DNA of 33,263 nt from a virus. Position numbers and translations under genes: made by a program. Positions 11,139-18,339 of the stretch are shown piece after piece. Each line of letters begins with the position of its first letter. Within the stretch, counting starts at the first letter, position 1. The stretch is taken from the IMG/VR virus record IMGVR_UViG_3300043331_000142, positions 1 through 33,263 of that record; one strand, 5' to 3'. The notes beneath the pieces were generated by a model. The model did no database searches and had not been told where the DNA came from. It saw only the letters and a program-made list of their open reading frames with translations.

Positions 11139-11528
11139 ATGATGCAGTTTTTAAGGTTGATCCATTTAGCTCCTGAGATTAGTGAGATAGCGGACAAGGT
11201 GAAGCCGGTGATCGAATTAGCTAAGGTTGTGTGGACTGATATAAAGCCGACTGTGGAGAAGATACTTAATGATCCAGTTGTGAAGAGTATGCTGGAGAAG
11301 GAGAATGAGATACTGGATGTGTATTGGTTACAGGAGAGTCTGAATAAAGTTGGGTTTGTGTTGGATGTAGATGGACTGTACGGCAAGAAGACAAGAGATG
11401 CGGTGGATATATACAGGGTAAGTAAGAACATGCAGCCTAATGGGTGGGCTGATCCAATAATGCGCGCTGCGTTGAAGCTTGATCTAGCAAAGGTGAAGCA
11501 TGAAGAAATTGATGCTCGGTCCAGTTGA
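11139..11528 (+). CDS. protein with peptidoglycan-binding-like domain (129 aa)
   Basis: Residues 63-114 (WLQESLNKVGFVLDVDGLYGKKTRDAV, then NGWADPIMRAAL in outline) fit the PG_binding_1 fold, with the hallmark 'DG.YG..T..AV' motif. The preceding 60 residues are helical without a catalytic motif, so this is not a complete endolysin. The start ATG 11139 lies 3 nt after palindrome 11121-11135 and has no clear Shine-Dalgarno sequence; ATG 11142 is equally possible. It overlaps the Sak4-like gene by 29 nt. A cell-wall-binding protein expressed among replication genes is unusual. Confidence 0.65.
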   Translation: MMQFLRLIHLAPEISEIADKVKPVIELAKVVWTDIKPTVEKILNDPVVKSMLEKENEILDVYWLQESLNKVGFVLDVDGLYGKKTRDAVDIYRVSKNMQPNGWADPIMRAALKLDLAKVKHEEIDARSS

Positions 11529-12336
11529 AGTGGATAGCGGTGCTAAGGCACCAGCGAGGATGTGTATACTGATGTGGGGAGCGGCTGGTACAGGAAAGAC
11601 AACGTTCGCAGCGACGGCTCCTGGGAATAAGCTGTGGCTTAGTTTTGGTGATCAAGAGCATGTGAGTGTTATGCATAGGAAAGACGTGTTGGTAGCAAAT
11701 CTTAGTGAGCTTCACTACGAGGAGTTATTCAAACATGCGCAGAGTGAGAATCCATTTGGGCTGGATCAAGTGCTGGCACAACATACAGACATTCAAACAG
11801 TCGTGGCCGATTCTCTCACCGCCCTTACCTTCGCTGCGCTACAGAAGGCTGTGGGGGATAAGGTGGGTGGCAGTAGGACTTTTACTCCTACGATGGAGAC
11901 TCCCGGAATATCGGCTTACGGTGGCAGAAATGCTATTGTTATGGAATGCGTCAAAGGGCTCATGCGGGTTACGAGCAAGCATGGCGTTCATCTCATAATG
12001 ATCGCACATGAGGATGATCCTGTTGTGGATAAGGAGGGGATTGTGCAGCACATTAGTGTGATGTTAGGTGGGAAGTTGGTTAACAATATGACATTCAGGT
12101 TGAGTGAGATTTGGTGGATGAGCCAGGATGTGACAGGTGACAAGAAGAGGCGACTTGCTGTTAATCCGACTAGGAAGCGGCGACCAATTAAGACGAGGAT
12201 GTTCAGTCATAGGGGACAGCCTGAGTTTGAGTTGAAGTACGATGCAGATAGACCTGACAAGGGACAGATGACGATAGCATCATGGTACGATTTGTGGGAA
12301 AAAGGTGGGATGCAAAAGTTAGAGGTTCCAAAGTGA
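11500..12336 (+). CDS. Sak4-like RecA-fold ATPase (278 aa)
   Basis: Walker A is GAAGTGKTT at residues 27-35 and Walker B is the hydrophobic strand VVADS ending at Asp104-Ser105. The order of motifs and the length match the phage AAA_24/Sak4 group of single-strand annealing or recombination ATPases. A basic stretch (TRKRRPIKTR) near residue 225 may bind DNA. It sits with a DUF669-like ssDNA-binding protein, a nuclease and a helicase, which is the usual setting for Sak4-type recombination. The start at ATG 11500 follows AAGGTG and overlaps the upstream gene; ATG 11512 is an alternative. Confidence 0.8.
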   Translation: MKKLMLGPVEVDSGAKAPARMCILMWGAAGTGKTTFAATAPGNKLWLSFGDQEHVSVMHRKDVLVANLSELHYEELFKHAQSENPFGLDQVLAQHTDIQTVVADSLTALTFAALQKAVGDKVGGSRTFTPTMETPGISAYGGRNAIVMECVKGLMRVTSKHGVHLIMIAHEDDPVVDKEGIVQHISVMLGGKLVNNMTFRLSEIWWMSQDVTGDKKRRLAVNPTRKRRPIKTRMFSHRGQPEFELKYDADRPDKGQMTIASWYDLWEKGGMQKLEVPK

Positions 12337-12491
12337 TGTGCCCTAAATGTAAGAAGCCAGTAACGCTGGATCATACATATAGGATCGTAGATCGGAACAC
12401 AGTGGAGCACACGGATTGTGAGAACCCTGAGTTGGGACAGGGCTTATTGGGCGTGAAACTGGTACCGGAGTTGAAGGAGTCGAAATACTAA
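12336..12491 (+). CDS. small zinc-ribbon protein (51 aa)
   Basis: ATG 12336 overlaps the previous stop (TGATG). The protein starts MCPKCKKPV and contains HTDC about 25 residues later, so C-x2-C and H-x2-C could bind one zinc ion. Proteins of this size next to Sak4-type genes are common but mostly uncharacterised. It may bind DNA or another replication protein. The function is inferred from the motif only. Confidence 0.68.
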   Translation: MCPKCKKPVTLDHTYRIVDRNTVEHTDCENPELGQGLLGVKLVPELKESKY

Positions 12492-12492
12492 G

Positions 12493-12564
12493 CTCCTGAT
12501 CGGAGGCAACTACCCTACACGTGTGTCGTGTAGATGTTAACCGAGTCTGGCCGATCACAGACTC
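12493..12564 (+). other. structured leader of the ssDNA-binding-protein gene
   Basis: Three consecutive hairpins: CTCC/GGAG (12493-12505), CTACACG/CGTGTAG (12515-12533) and GAGTCTG/CAGACTC (12543-12564). They end just before the GGAGG at 12572. They may form a translational operator. Confidence 0.5.
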
Positions 12565-12581
12565 AAACAATGGAGGCCATT

Positions 12582-13091
12582 ATGGCCGACGATGAAGTAC
12601 TAGGCATACTGGAATTGGAAGACAATCTGGCGGACGTTGAGCGCCCGCCGGAGTTGCCACCGGGAGTGTATACTGGTGAAGTGCAGGACGTACAGACGGC
12701 TGTGAGTGGAAAGGGAAACAATTACTTTTCCATCAAGTTCGTTGTCCCGCAGGACCAGCTTCCGGCGGACATTCGCGAGCACTACGAAGATGGTGCCATA
12801 CTGTACTGGAATAGGCAGGTGGTTCCGAAGCGTGGTGATCGGAGAGCATTGTTCAACCTGCGCAAGTTCATTGAAGCGTTGGGGTTGGACACCAATACCA
12901 GCACGATCGATCCGAATGACTGGATGGGCAAGAGTGCTCGTCTGCGAGTTCGGACTGATAAGTGGCAGGGAGAAGACCGCGCACAGATTCAAGCTGTGGA
13001 AGCGGCAGAGCCATCGGCACCGGCAAGGAGGAGAGAGCCGGAGCCTGTGAGGCAAGCGGCGGCTGGTGGGCGTAGAACCGCTCGCCGGTAA
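12582..13091 (+). CDS. probable ssDNA-binding protein, DUF669-like (169 aa)
   Basis: The start ATG 12582 follows GGAGG at 5 nt; the upstream ATG at 12570 would give four more residues. The core (PPGVYTGEVQDVQTAVSGKGNNYFSIKFVV, then ILYWNRQV, then NLRKFIEALGL, then WMGKSARLRV) matches the OB-fold-like layout of DUF669-type phage proteins, in which 'L..G.Y...I' strands are followed by a helix and a second strand set. The C-terminus is Pro/Arg/Ala-rich and disordered. Sak4-type annealing proteins usually work with such a ssDNA-binding partner, and the gene order here agrees. Confidence 0.72.
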   Translation: MADDEVLGILELEDNLADVERPPELPPGVYTGEVQDVQTAVSGKGNNYFSIKFVVPQDQLPADIREHYEDGAILYWNRQVVPKRGDRRALFNLRKFIEALGLDTNTSTIDPNDWMGKSARLRVRTDKWQGEDRAQIQAVEAAEPSAPARRREPEPVRQAAAGGRRTARR

Positions 13092-13103
13092 ACCTGAGCA
13101 AAG

Positions 13104-13130
13104 CCGGGCTGTGTGACTCACACAGCCCGG
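13104..13130. other. palindrome copy extended to 13-bp arms
   Basis: CCGGGC and GCCCGG extend the copy at 13110-13124 to a 27-base hairpin. There is no T-run. It lies 10 bp before the ribosome binding site of the next gene. Confidence 0.7.
13110..13124. promoter_or_regulatory. palindrome copy (centre C)
   Basis: TGTGTGACTCACACA inside a 27-base inverted repeat before the ribbon-helix-helix gene. Confidence 0.85.
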
Positions 13131-13145
13131 TAATCTGGAGGTCAG

Positions 13146-13412
13146 ATGGATAGAATACGCGAAGTGCTAGTTAACCTGTTTGAGATTCCAAGCACTGGAT
13201 CGACTAGGTTAATCGTCAGGCTTTGGGTTGGTGATAAGCCTATGATAGATCGAGCGGCGAGAGCACTAGGTATGACACAGGCTAGGTTTATGCGGACTGT
13301 GTTAGTTAATGCGGCAAGGCAAGTGATGGATGACATTGCTGCAAAAGAGCGGCAGGAAGTAGCAGAAGTGTTGAATATAAGGCATGATTTGCCACCAGGG
13401 ATGAGAAGATGA
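13146..13412 (+). CDS. ribbon-helix-helix-type protein (88 aa)
   Basis: GGAGG precedes the start at close spacing. Residues 20-61 (a beta strand TRLIVRLWV, then KPMIDRAARALGM, then QARFMRTVLVNAARQVM) fit a ribbon-helix-helix or DUF1778-like antitoxin/repressor fold, which binds palindromic operators as a dimer. A large palindrome copy lies just before the gene, as expected for autoregulation. It is a second candidate to read the repeated motif. It overlaps the following 25-codon frame by ATGA. Confidence 0.65.
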   Translation: MDRIREVLVNLFEIPSTGSTRLIVRLWVGDKPMIDRAARALGMTQARFMRTVLVNAARQVMDDIAAKERQEVAEVLNIRHDLPPGMRR

Positions 13413-13486
13413 CGCGGTTTGACATAGAGTTCTTCGGAAGAATGCTCACAATAGGGGTGGTCCTTGCGACCATTATGTTCCCATGA
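13409..13486 (+). CDS. 25-residue membrane peptide
   Basis: ATG 13409 overlaps the preceding stop as ATGA, and its own stop overlaps the next start as ATGA, so the frame exactly fills the gap between two genes. The peptide begins MTRFDIEFFGRM and continues as a hydrophobic segment (LTIGVVLATIMF), consistent with a single membrane span. No ribosome binding site is needed if translation is coupled. The double overlap is the main support. The function is unknown. Confidence 0.6.
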   Translation: MTRFDIEFFGRMLTIGVVLATIMFP

Positions 13487-14703
13487 AAGGTAATCAACTG
13501 TCTATGGAGCAGCAACATGCAGTCGATCTCTGTTGTGACTTCACACAGCCTATTGCCAGTGTTACTGGTGGGGCTGGTACTGGTAAAACTCTTGTGCTCG
13601 GTCATGTATACAAGGAAGTCAAAAGCAGAACTAATCTCGTTGGCCTCTGCGCGCCGACTGGAAGGGCTGCGAAGAGAATCCAGGAACTCACTGGAATTCC
13701 GGCTAAGACTATTCATAGGCTCTTGGAATTCCCATTACCCGATGAGGATATTGGGGATGATCAGGAATTTGGTCAGCCTCGGAGGAATCGACAGAACCCA
13801 TTAGTGCATAGGATGGTCATTGTCGATGAAGCATCGATGATCGATCCGCAGTTGTACAGGTGTCTGCTTGACGCGCTGCCGCCTAATGGAGTCATTAGGT
13901 TCTTTGGAGACAACAACCAACTACCACCGGTGGAATCAGATGGAACATTACCGCCCTTCTTCAAGGTGCTCGAGGAGTTCCCTGCTATCACACTCACTTA
14001 CAACTTCAGGAGCGAGGATGCTATTGTGGGCAACGCTATGCGGATTCTTAGTGGCAGGATACCTATTAGGAACCCTCAGTTCGAAATACTCTATAGTAGC
14101 GAACCCATTAAGCTCCTTATGGAGTTCGTCAACCAAGACTTTACAAGAGACGACCATCAAATCATTGTGCCTACACGACGCGGGAGGGTCGGAACCATGC
14201 GCATTAATCCCTCACTGCAACTGCGTTTTAACCCGCATGGTGATCTACTGCTCTTGCCTAGGTTTGATGGAAAGGAAGCAGATTTGGCGGTACGCGGGGA
14301 TGACAAATTTCTGTGGATTAAAAATGACTACCAATTGAATCTGTTCAACGGAGAGATTGGGCGTATCCAATGGGTGGACCCCGAAGATGGATCGCTTGGG
14401 ATCAAGGCAGACAATAGGGAGATAGAGATACCTGCCAGAGTAAGGACGTACAGTGCGTACTTGAAGACGATGATTAACTACGATCCAAGGAAACAGTTGG
14501 AGCTAGGTTATGCAATCACGACACATAAGGCTCAGGGTAGTGAGTTTGAAACGATCATATACTGTATTGCGAAAGGACATTTTTATCTGCTTAACAGACG
14601 CAACTTCTACACGGCTGTCACGAGAGCGAAGAAGAACGTGATCATCATTAGTGACAGGAATGCGATGCACACCTCGTTGAAATCGTACAAGATGGGAGGC
14701 TAG
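13483..14703 (+). CDS. RecD-like SF1 helicase (406 aa)
   Basis: Walker A GGAGTGKT lies at residues 29-36. Motif Ia (CAPTGRAAKR), the HRLL motif, motif II with Asp115-Glu116 (VIVDEAS), motif III (GDNNQLPPV), motif IV-like YNFRS, motif V (YAITTHKAQGSEF) and motif VI (YTAVTRAKK) follow in order. This is the RecD/Dda/TraA helicase core, which unwinds DNA 5' to 3'. It lacks the long N-terminal domain of bacterial RecD2. It probably works in phage replication or recombination with the polymerase two genes downstream. A degenerate palindrome lies near its N-terminal codons (13531-13547). Confidence 0.9.
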   Translation: MKGNQLSMEQQHAVDLCCDFTQPIASVTGGAGTGKTLVLGHVYKEVKSRTNLVGLCAPTGRAAKRIQELTGIPAKTIHRLLEFPLPDEDIGDDQEFGQPRRNRQNPLVHRMVIVDEASMIDPQLYRCLLDALPPNGVIRFFGDNNQLPPVESDGTLPPFFKVLEEFPAITLTYNFRSEDAIVGNAMRILSGRIPIRNPQFEILYSSEPIKLLMEFVNQDFTRDDHQIIVPTRRGRVGTMRINPSLQLRFNPHGDLLLLPRFDGKEADLAVRGDDKFLWIKNDYQLNLFNGEIGRIQWVDPEDGSLGIKADNREIEIPARVRTYSAYLKTMINYDPRKQLELGYAITTHKAQGSEFETIIYCIAKGHFYLLNRRNFYTAVTRAKKNVIIISDRNAMHTSLKSYKMGG

Positions 14704-14704
14704 C

Positions 14705-15241
14705 ATGGTTAGGTATGTGCTGCTAAATGGTCCGCCTCACTGCGGCAAGACAACAATAGCGAGAGAGTTATGCATAGCGATTAAGGAAAAAGGGAAGTTC
14801 GCTATACAGGACTCGCTGGCTGCACCACTGAAGCACTTCATAGCAACGGCGTTGGGAATTAAGTATGGAGAGACGAATAAGGATCGGGCTATGCCAGAGT
14901 TGAATGGTGTCAGCATTCGACAGTTTATCATAGCGTTGGCTGAGGAACATTTGAGGGATAGATATGGACGAGATTTGTTCGCTCGATGGCTCGTGTACCG
15001 CTCACTACGTTTTCCTGATCGTAAGCCTGACTTCGTTATCGTTGATGATTTGGGTTTTGTTGAGGAAGTAGAAGCAATGCCAAATCATTTCATTGTAAGA
15101 GTGGTAAGGCCAGGGACTTCGTTCGCTATGGATAGCAGATCATACATACGTAGGCCGAATTTTCTATTCGACAATGATTGTTCGTGGATAGATATGGTCG
15201 GCCAAGTCGGTGCGTTGGCTGCAACGTTAGTGGAGGAATAA
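14705..15241 (+). CDS. deoxynucleoside monophosphate kinase-like protein (178 aa)
   Basis: The P-loop GPPHCGKTT is at residues 9-17, followed by a layout (DSLAAPLKHF, then RQFIIALAEEHLRDRYGRDLFARWL, then FVIVDDLGFVEEVE) typical of the phage dNMP kinase family related to T4 gene 1. It would phosphorylate dNMPs to supply dNTPs for phage synthesis. The start at ATG 14705 lies after the helicase stop. Its stop shares one base with the polymerase start (TAATG), so the genes are coupled. Confidence 0.8.
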   Translation: MVRYVLLNGPPHCGKTTIARELCIAIKEKGKFAIQDSLAAPLKHFIATALGIKYGETNKDRAMPELNGVSIRQFIIALAEEHLRDRYGRDLFARWLVYRSLRFPDRKPDFVIVDDLGFVEEVEAMPNHFIVRVVRPGTSFAMDSRSYIRRPNFLFDNDCSWIDMVGQVGALAATLVEE

Positions 15242-17742
15242 TGTTGGTCAAGAGAGATATAACACGCGACGAACTGAGATTTCAGTTTGAGTCACACGCG
15301 AGTGACATGGGCTTGGAAGTGGAGGTATTCAGTGATGGACCAGTTAATGCAGGAGTCGCGATCGTCGGAGAAGGACCTGGAGAGACTGAGATACGGCAAG
15401 GGCTTCCTTTTGTTGGGGGTGCTGGTCGTCTCTTGTGGGATAGCCTCCGGAAGTATGGCCTGCATCGTGGGAATGTATATGTTACTAATGTTGTTAAGCG
15501 GCAGATAAGTCTGTCTAGGAAAGGGAACGAGAAACATGCAGTCCACAGAGACGAGCAGGAGAAATGGGCTGGACTTCTTCAATGGGAACTTAGTCAACTG
15601 CCAAATGTGCGGGCAGTCTTTTGCATGGGCAACTTTGCTCTGGAAGCTCTCACGAACCACGTCGGAGTCACGTCCTGGCGAGGTTCTGTGTTGGATTATC
15701 AACTGCCCAATGGTCAAGCTGGAAAAGTTGTGTGTACAATTAATCCAGCATACGCTCAAAGAGAACTCAAGTTCGAGCCAGTATTCCTTATGGACTGCCG
15801 CAAACTCGACTTGGCTGTCCGCGGAGCTTTCAAGCATCATTATATTGAGGAAATTATCAACCCCACATATAAGGAAGCTATGGCGTTCATCCGGGACATT
15901 GCAAAAGCTGACAGACCTTTTTCGTTTGACATAGAGCAAATCAATGGAGAGACTGCGTGTTGGGGTATTTCGAATAACCCGCATAGGGCGATGTGCATTA
16001 ACTTGCGTGATGCCGAGTCCAATAGGTTCACGGTGTCCGAAGAAACTGACCTTTTATTGGCTATGCAAAGCTTGTGTGACTCACACAAGGTTATTGCACA
16101 GAACGGTTCGTTCGATGCCTACTGGTCAAGGCTCAAGGACTGGCTATCCGTTCGAGTATGGTTTGATATACTACTTGCACATCACGCGCTGTATCCACAA
16201 CTACCGCATAACTTGGCGTTTCTAACTGCGCAGTACACGACTCACCCATTCTACAAAGACGAGGGAAAGGCATGGAAAGAGGGCGGAGACCTAGATCGAT
16301 ATTGGAAATACAACTGCAAGGATGCAGCTATTACGTATGCGGTGTACGAAAAATTGTCGAAAGAATTAAAGCAGGAGGGACTGGAAGACTTCTACTTCGG
16401 CCATGTCATGCGGGCACAACCCCATCTGGTCAGCGCGACTGTGCACGGTGTCGCTGTAGATTTGAGTATGAAAACACGGCTTACCGAGCTTATCACGGAA
16501 GATGTGGCGAAGCTGGAGTCAAATTTCCACAGAATTGTTACGGAATTGACGGAGGAGAGTGACTATCGGCCAAATCCACTATCGCCAGATCAGTTGAAAG
16601 CGTTGTTCTTTGATAAGCTTGGACTGAAAGGGAGGGGGTACAGTACAGACGAAGACAATCGAAACCTTATGCTCAAAGACCCTGCGACTTCACCCCTAGC
16701 CAAGGAGATGCTCGTTGCTTTGCAAAGGTACAAAGAAGAGGCTAAGTTTCTTGGAACATATGCACAGTCAAGAGTATCTAGCGATGGGAGGTATCGGTGC
16801 GAGTACAAGCAGTATGGTGTGGCTAACGCACCTGGAAGGCTGTCCTCTGCCAAACTGCTTACTGGTGAGGGGGGCAATATGCAAAACATTCCAGTGCGAG
16901 CGAGAGGAATGTATGTCGCGGACCCAGGTTGTGTATTTGTCTACTTTGACTTGAGTCAGGCTGAGGCTCAAGTAGTATCGTTCAGAGCAGACATAGCCAA
17001 GTGGAGAGAACAGTATGCGCAAGCTAAAAGAGATGGGGTATACGATAGCCACCGAGCCTTGGCTTCAGAGATGTTTAAGGTACCCTATGATAACGTTCCG
17101 ACAGAAGATTGGGATGCGGACGGTAAGCCTACGATACGTTATACGGCCAAACGGTGCCGTCATGGCCTCAATTACAGAATGGAGCGCTTCAGACTATCAC
17201 AAGTTACGGGGCTACCATATCACGTCGCCTCACGGGCGTTCGCGCTCTATCACTCTATTACACCAGAGCTACGGCGTTGGTGGGAGCAGGAAGAAGCTGA
17301 GTTCAAGAAAACCCGCACGATGTATAATGCCCTTGGACGGAGGTTTAAGGTTGTCCAGAGACTTGACGAAGCGGTTCTCGGTTCCATCATTGCATTCTAT
17401 CCGCAATCTACAATCGGAGATAAAATTACTCAGGTATGGTATCAGTGCGAGGAAGATGATGAATGGCCCGATGATGCTCGCATTGCGATCGATGTACATG
17501 ACAACCTTGTGGGTATTGCAACAGAACGAACGGCGAAAACGGCTCTGAAGATTATGAAAAAATATGCTGAGAGCCCAATATGGATACAAGATGCTTGGAG
17601 GAGAAGGAAGCATGAGCCTCTGAGCATCCCGGCTGAGTTGAAAATGAGCTATCCTACAGTATGGGATGAAAGTAAAAGAGACTTCGTGGAGGATAAGAAA
17701 GGTCTGCATAGATGGAGCACAATGAGAAAGGTAAAGCTATGA
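15241..17742 (+). CDS. UDG-like/3'-5' exonuclease/family A DNA polymerase fusion (833 aa)
   Basis: ATG 15241 follows GGAGG. Residues about 28-190 resemble family 4 uracil-DNA glycosylase (GEGPGETE at 42-49, GLPFVGGAGRLL, NVVK, and a final NPAYAQR near 168, where His is usual). Residues about 215-380 are a DnaQ-like exonuclease with Asp230/Glu232, Asp292 and Tyr357/Asp361. The rest is a Pol I-type polymerase: motif A with Asp570 (FDLSQAEAQVV), motif B R633-x3-K637-x7-Y645, and motif C HDN at 753-755. His641 stands where Pol I has Phe762, and Asn755 replaces the usual Glu. One palindrome copy is translated in frame as CDSHK. This is the phage replicative polymerase. Confidence 0.9.
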   Translation: MLVKRDITRDELRFQFESHASDMGLEVEVFSDGPVNAGVAIVGEGPGETEIRQGLPFVGGAGRLLWDSLRKYGLHRGNVYVTNVVKRQISLSRKGNEKHAVHRDEQEKWAGLLQWELSQLPNVRAVFCMGNFALEALTNHVGVTSWRGSVLDYQLPNGQAGKVVCTINPAYAQRELKFEPVFLMDCRKLDLAVRGAFKHHYIEEIINPTYKEAMAFIRDIAKADRPFSFDIEQINGETACWGISNNPHRAMCINLRDAESNRFTVSEETDLLLAMQSLCDSHKVIAQNGSFDAYWSRLKDWLSVRVWFDILLAHHALYPQLPHNLAFLTAQYTTHPFYKDEGKAWKEGGDLDRYWKYNCKDAAITYAVYEKLSKELKQEGLEDFYFGHVMRAQPHLVSATVHGVAVDLSMKTRLTELITEDVAKLESNFHRIVTELTEESDYRPNPLSPDQLKALFFDKLGLKGRGYSTDEDNRNLMLKDPATSPLAKEMLVALQRYKEEAKFLGTYAQSRVSSDGRYRCEYKQYGVANAPGRLSSAKLLTGEGGNMQNIPVRARGMYVADPGCVFVYFDLSQAEAQVVSFRADIAKWREQYAQAKRDGVYDSHRALASEMFKVPYDNVPTEDWDADGKPTIRYTAKRCRHGLNYRMERFRLSQVTGLPYHVASRAFALYHSITPELRRWWEQEEAEFKKTRTMYNALGRRFKVVQRLDEAVLGSIIAFYPQSTIGDKITQVWYQCEEDDEWPDDARIAIDVHDNLVGIATERTAKTALKIMKKYAESPIWIQDAWRRRKHEPLSIPAELKMSYPTVWDESKRDFVEDKKGLHRWSTMRKVKL
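16073..16087. promoter_or_regulatory. palindrome copy (centre C), intragenic
   Basis: TGTGTGACTCACACA inside the polymerase gene, read as CDSHK, just before the second exonuclease motif. Confidence 0.8.
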
Positions 17743-18122
17743 GCAAGCGAAGGATTCCTGCACACAAGCAAGCAGAAGATGACGTCATGACGCTGGATGT
17801 GTACCAGTTAAGGGCTGCGAATACTGCCGTATACCCCAACAGAATGTCTATGATGGGACTGATGTACTGTGGCTTGAAACTGTCAGGCGAAGCTGGTGAG
17901 TTCGCAGACAAGCTTGGCAAGGTGTTAAGAGACGATCATGGTGAAGTCAGTAAGCTACGGCGGGAGATGTTGATTAAGGAGTTAGGTGATGTGCTGTGGT
18001 ATGTGTCGCAGGCAGCGATCGAGTTGAATATACGGCTGGACGAAGTTGGCAAGCAGAACTTGGAGAAGCTGAGAGATAGGCATGAGCGTGGTGTGATAAA
18101 AGGAGACGGAGATAATCGCTGA
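17739..18122 (+). CDS. MazG-type nucleotide pyrophosphohydrolase (127 aa)
   Basis: The all-alpha NTP-PPase signature is present: GLKLSGEAGEFADKLGK (Glu51 and Glu54) and KELGDVLWYVSQAA (Glu81 and Asp84) supply the usual metal ligands. Such enzymes remove pyrophosphate from (d)NTPs or alarmones, and phage forms may lower dUTP or ppGpp. The start at ATG 17739 shares ATGA with the polymerase stop and follows AGAAAGG. A longer frame to 17712 exists but has a weaker site. Confidence 0.87.
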   Translation: MSKRRIPAHKQAEDDVMTLDVYQLRAANTAVYPNRMSMMGLMYCGLKLSGEAGEFADKLGKVLRDDHGEVSKLRREMLIKELGDVLWYVSQAAIELNIRLDEVGKQNLEKLRDRHERGVIKGDGDNR

Positions 18123-18334
18123 TGTACGAAGGTGATATAGCTCAGGCGTTGATCGCTGCTGGCAGCGATGGACTCCGAATGGCAAGTCTGATGAAGCGGT
18201 TTCAATCCTGTGTGAGTCACACAGAAATGGAGGATATGCTAGATGCGTGGATAAAAGAAGGCAAGGTGCAGATGTTCGTAGTCAATAAGCGTCATCGAGT
18301 TTACAGAGCAACCACGAAGATGTTGGAGAAGTAA
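18122..18334 (+). CDS. small winged-helix-like protein (70 aa)
   Basis: ATG 18122 overlaps the previous stop (TGATG). The layout (DIAQALIAAGSDGLRMASLMKRFQ, then MEDMLDAWIKEGKVQMFVVNKRHRVYRAT in outline) suggests helix-helix-helix followed by a beta wing, as in small DNA-binding winged-helix proteins. A palindrome copy (18209-18223) is translated in frame as CVSHT in the loop between helices. It is the last rightward gene and ends 5 bp from the stop of the converging late gene. Confidence 0.6.
   Translation: MYEGDIAQALIAAGSDGLRMASLMKRFQSCVSHTEMEDMLDAWIKEGKVQMFVVNKRHRVYRATTKMLEK
18209..18223. promoter_or_regulatory. palindrome copy (centre G), intragenic
   Basis: TGTGTGAGTCACACA inside the last rightward gene, read as CVSHT. 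Confidence 0.8.
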
Positions 18335-18339
18335 TTTGT

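Noticed and set aside
15282-15296. Partial palindrome TTGAGTCACACG near the polymerase start
   Set aside because: Only one arm is preserved; also half-sites at 7684 and a 17-base variant at 13531. They were not counted as copies.
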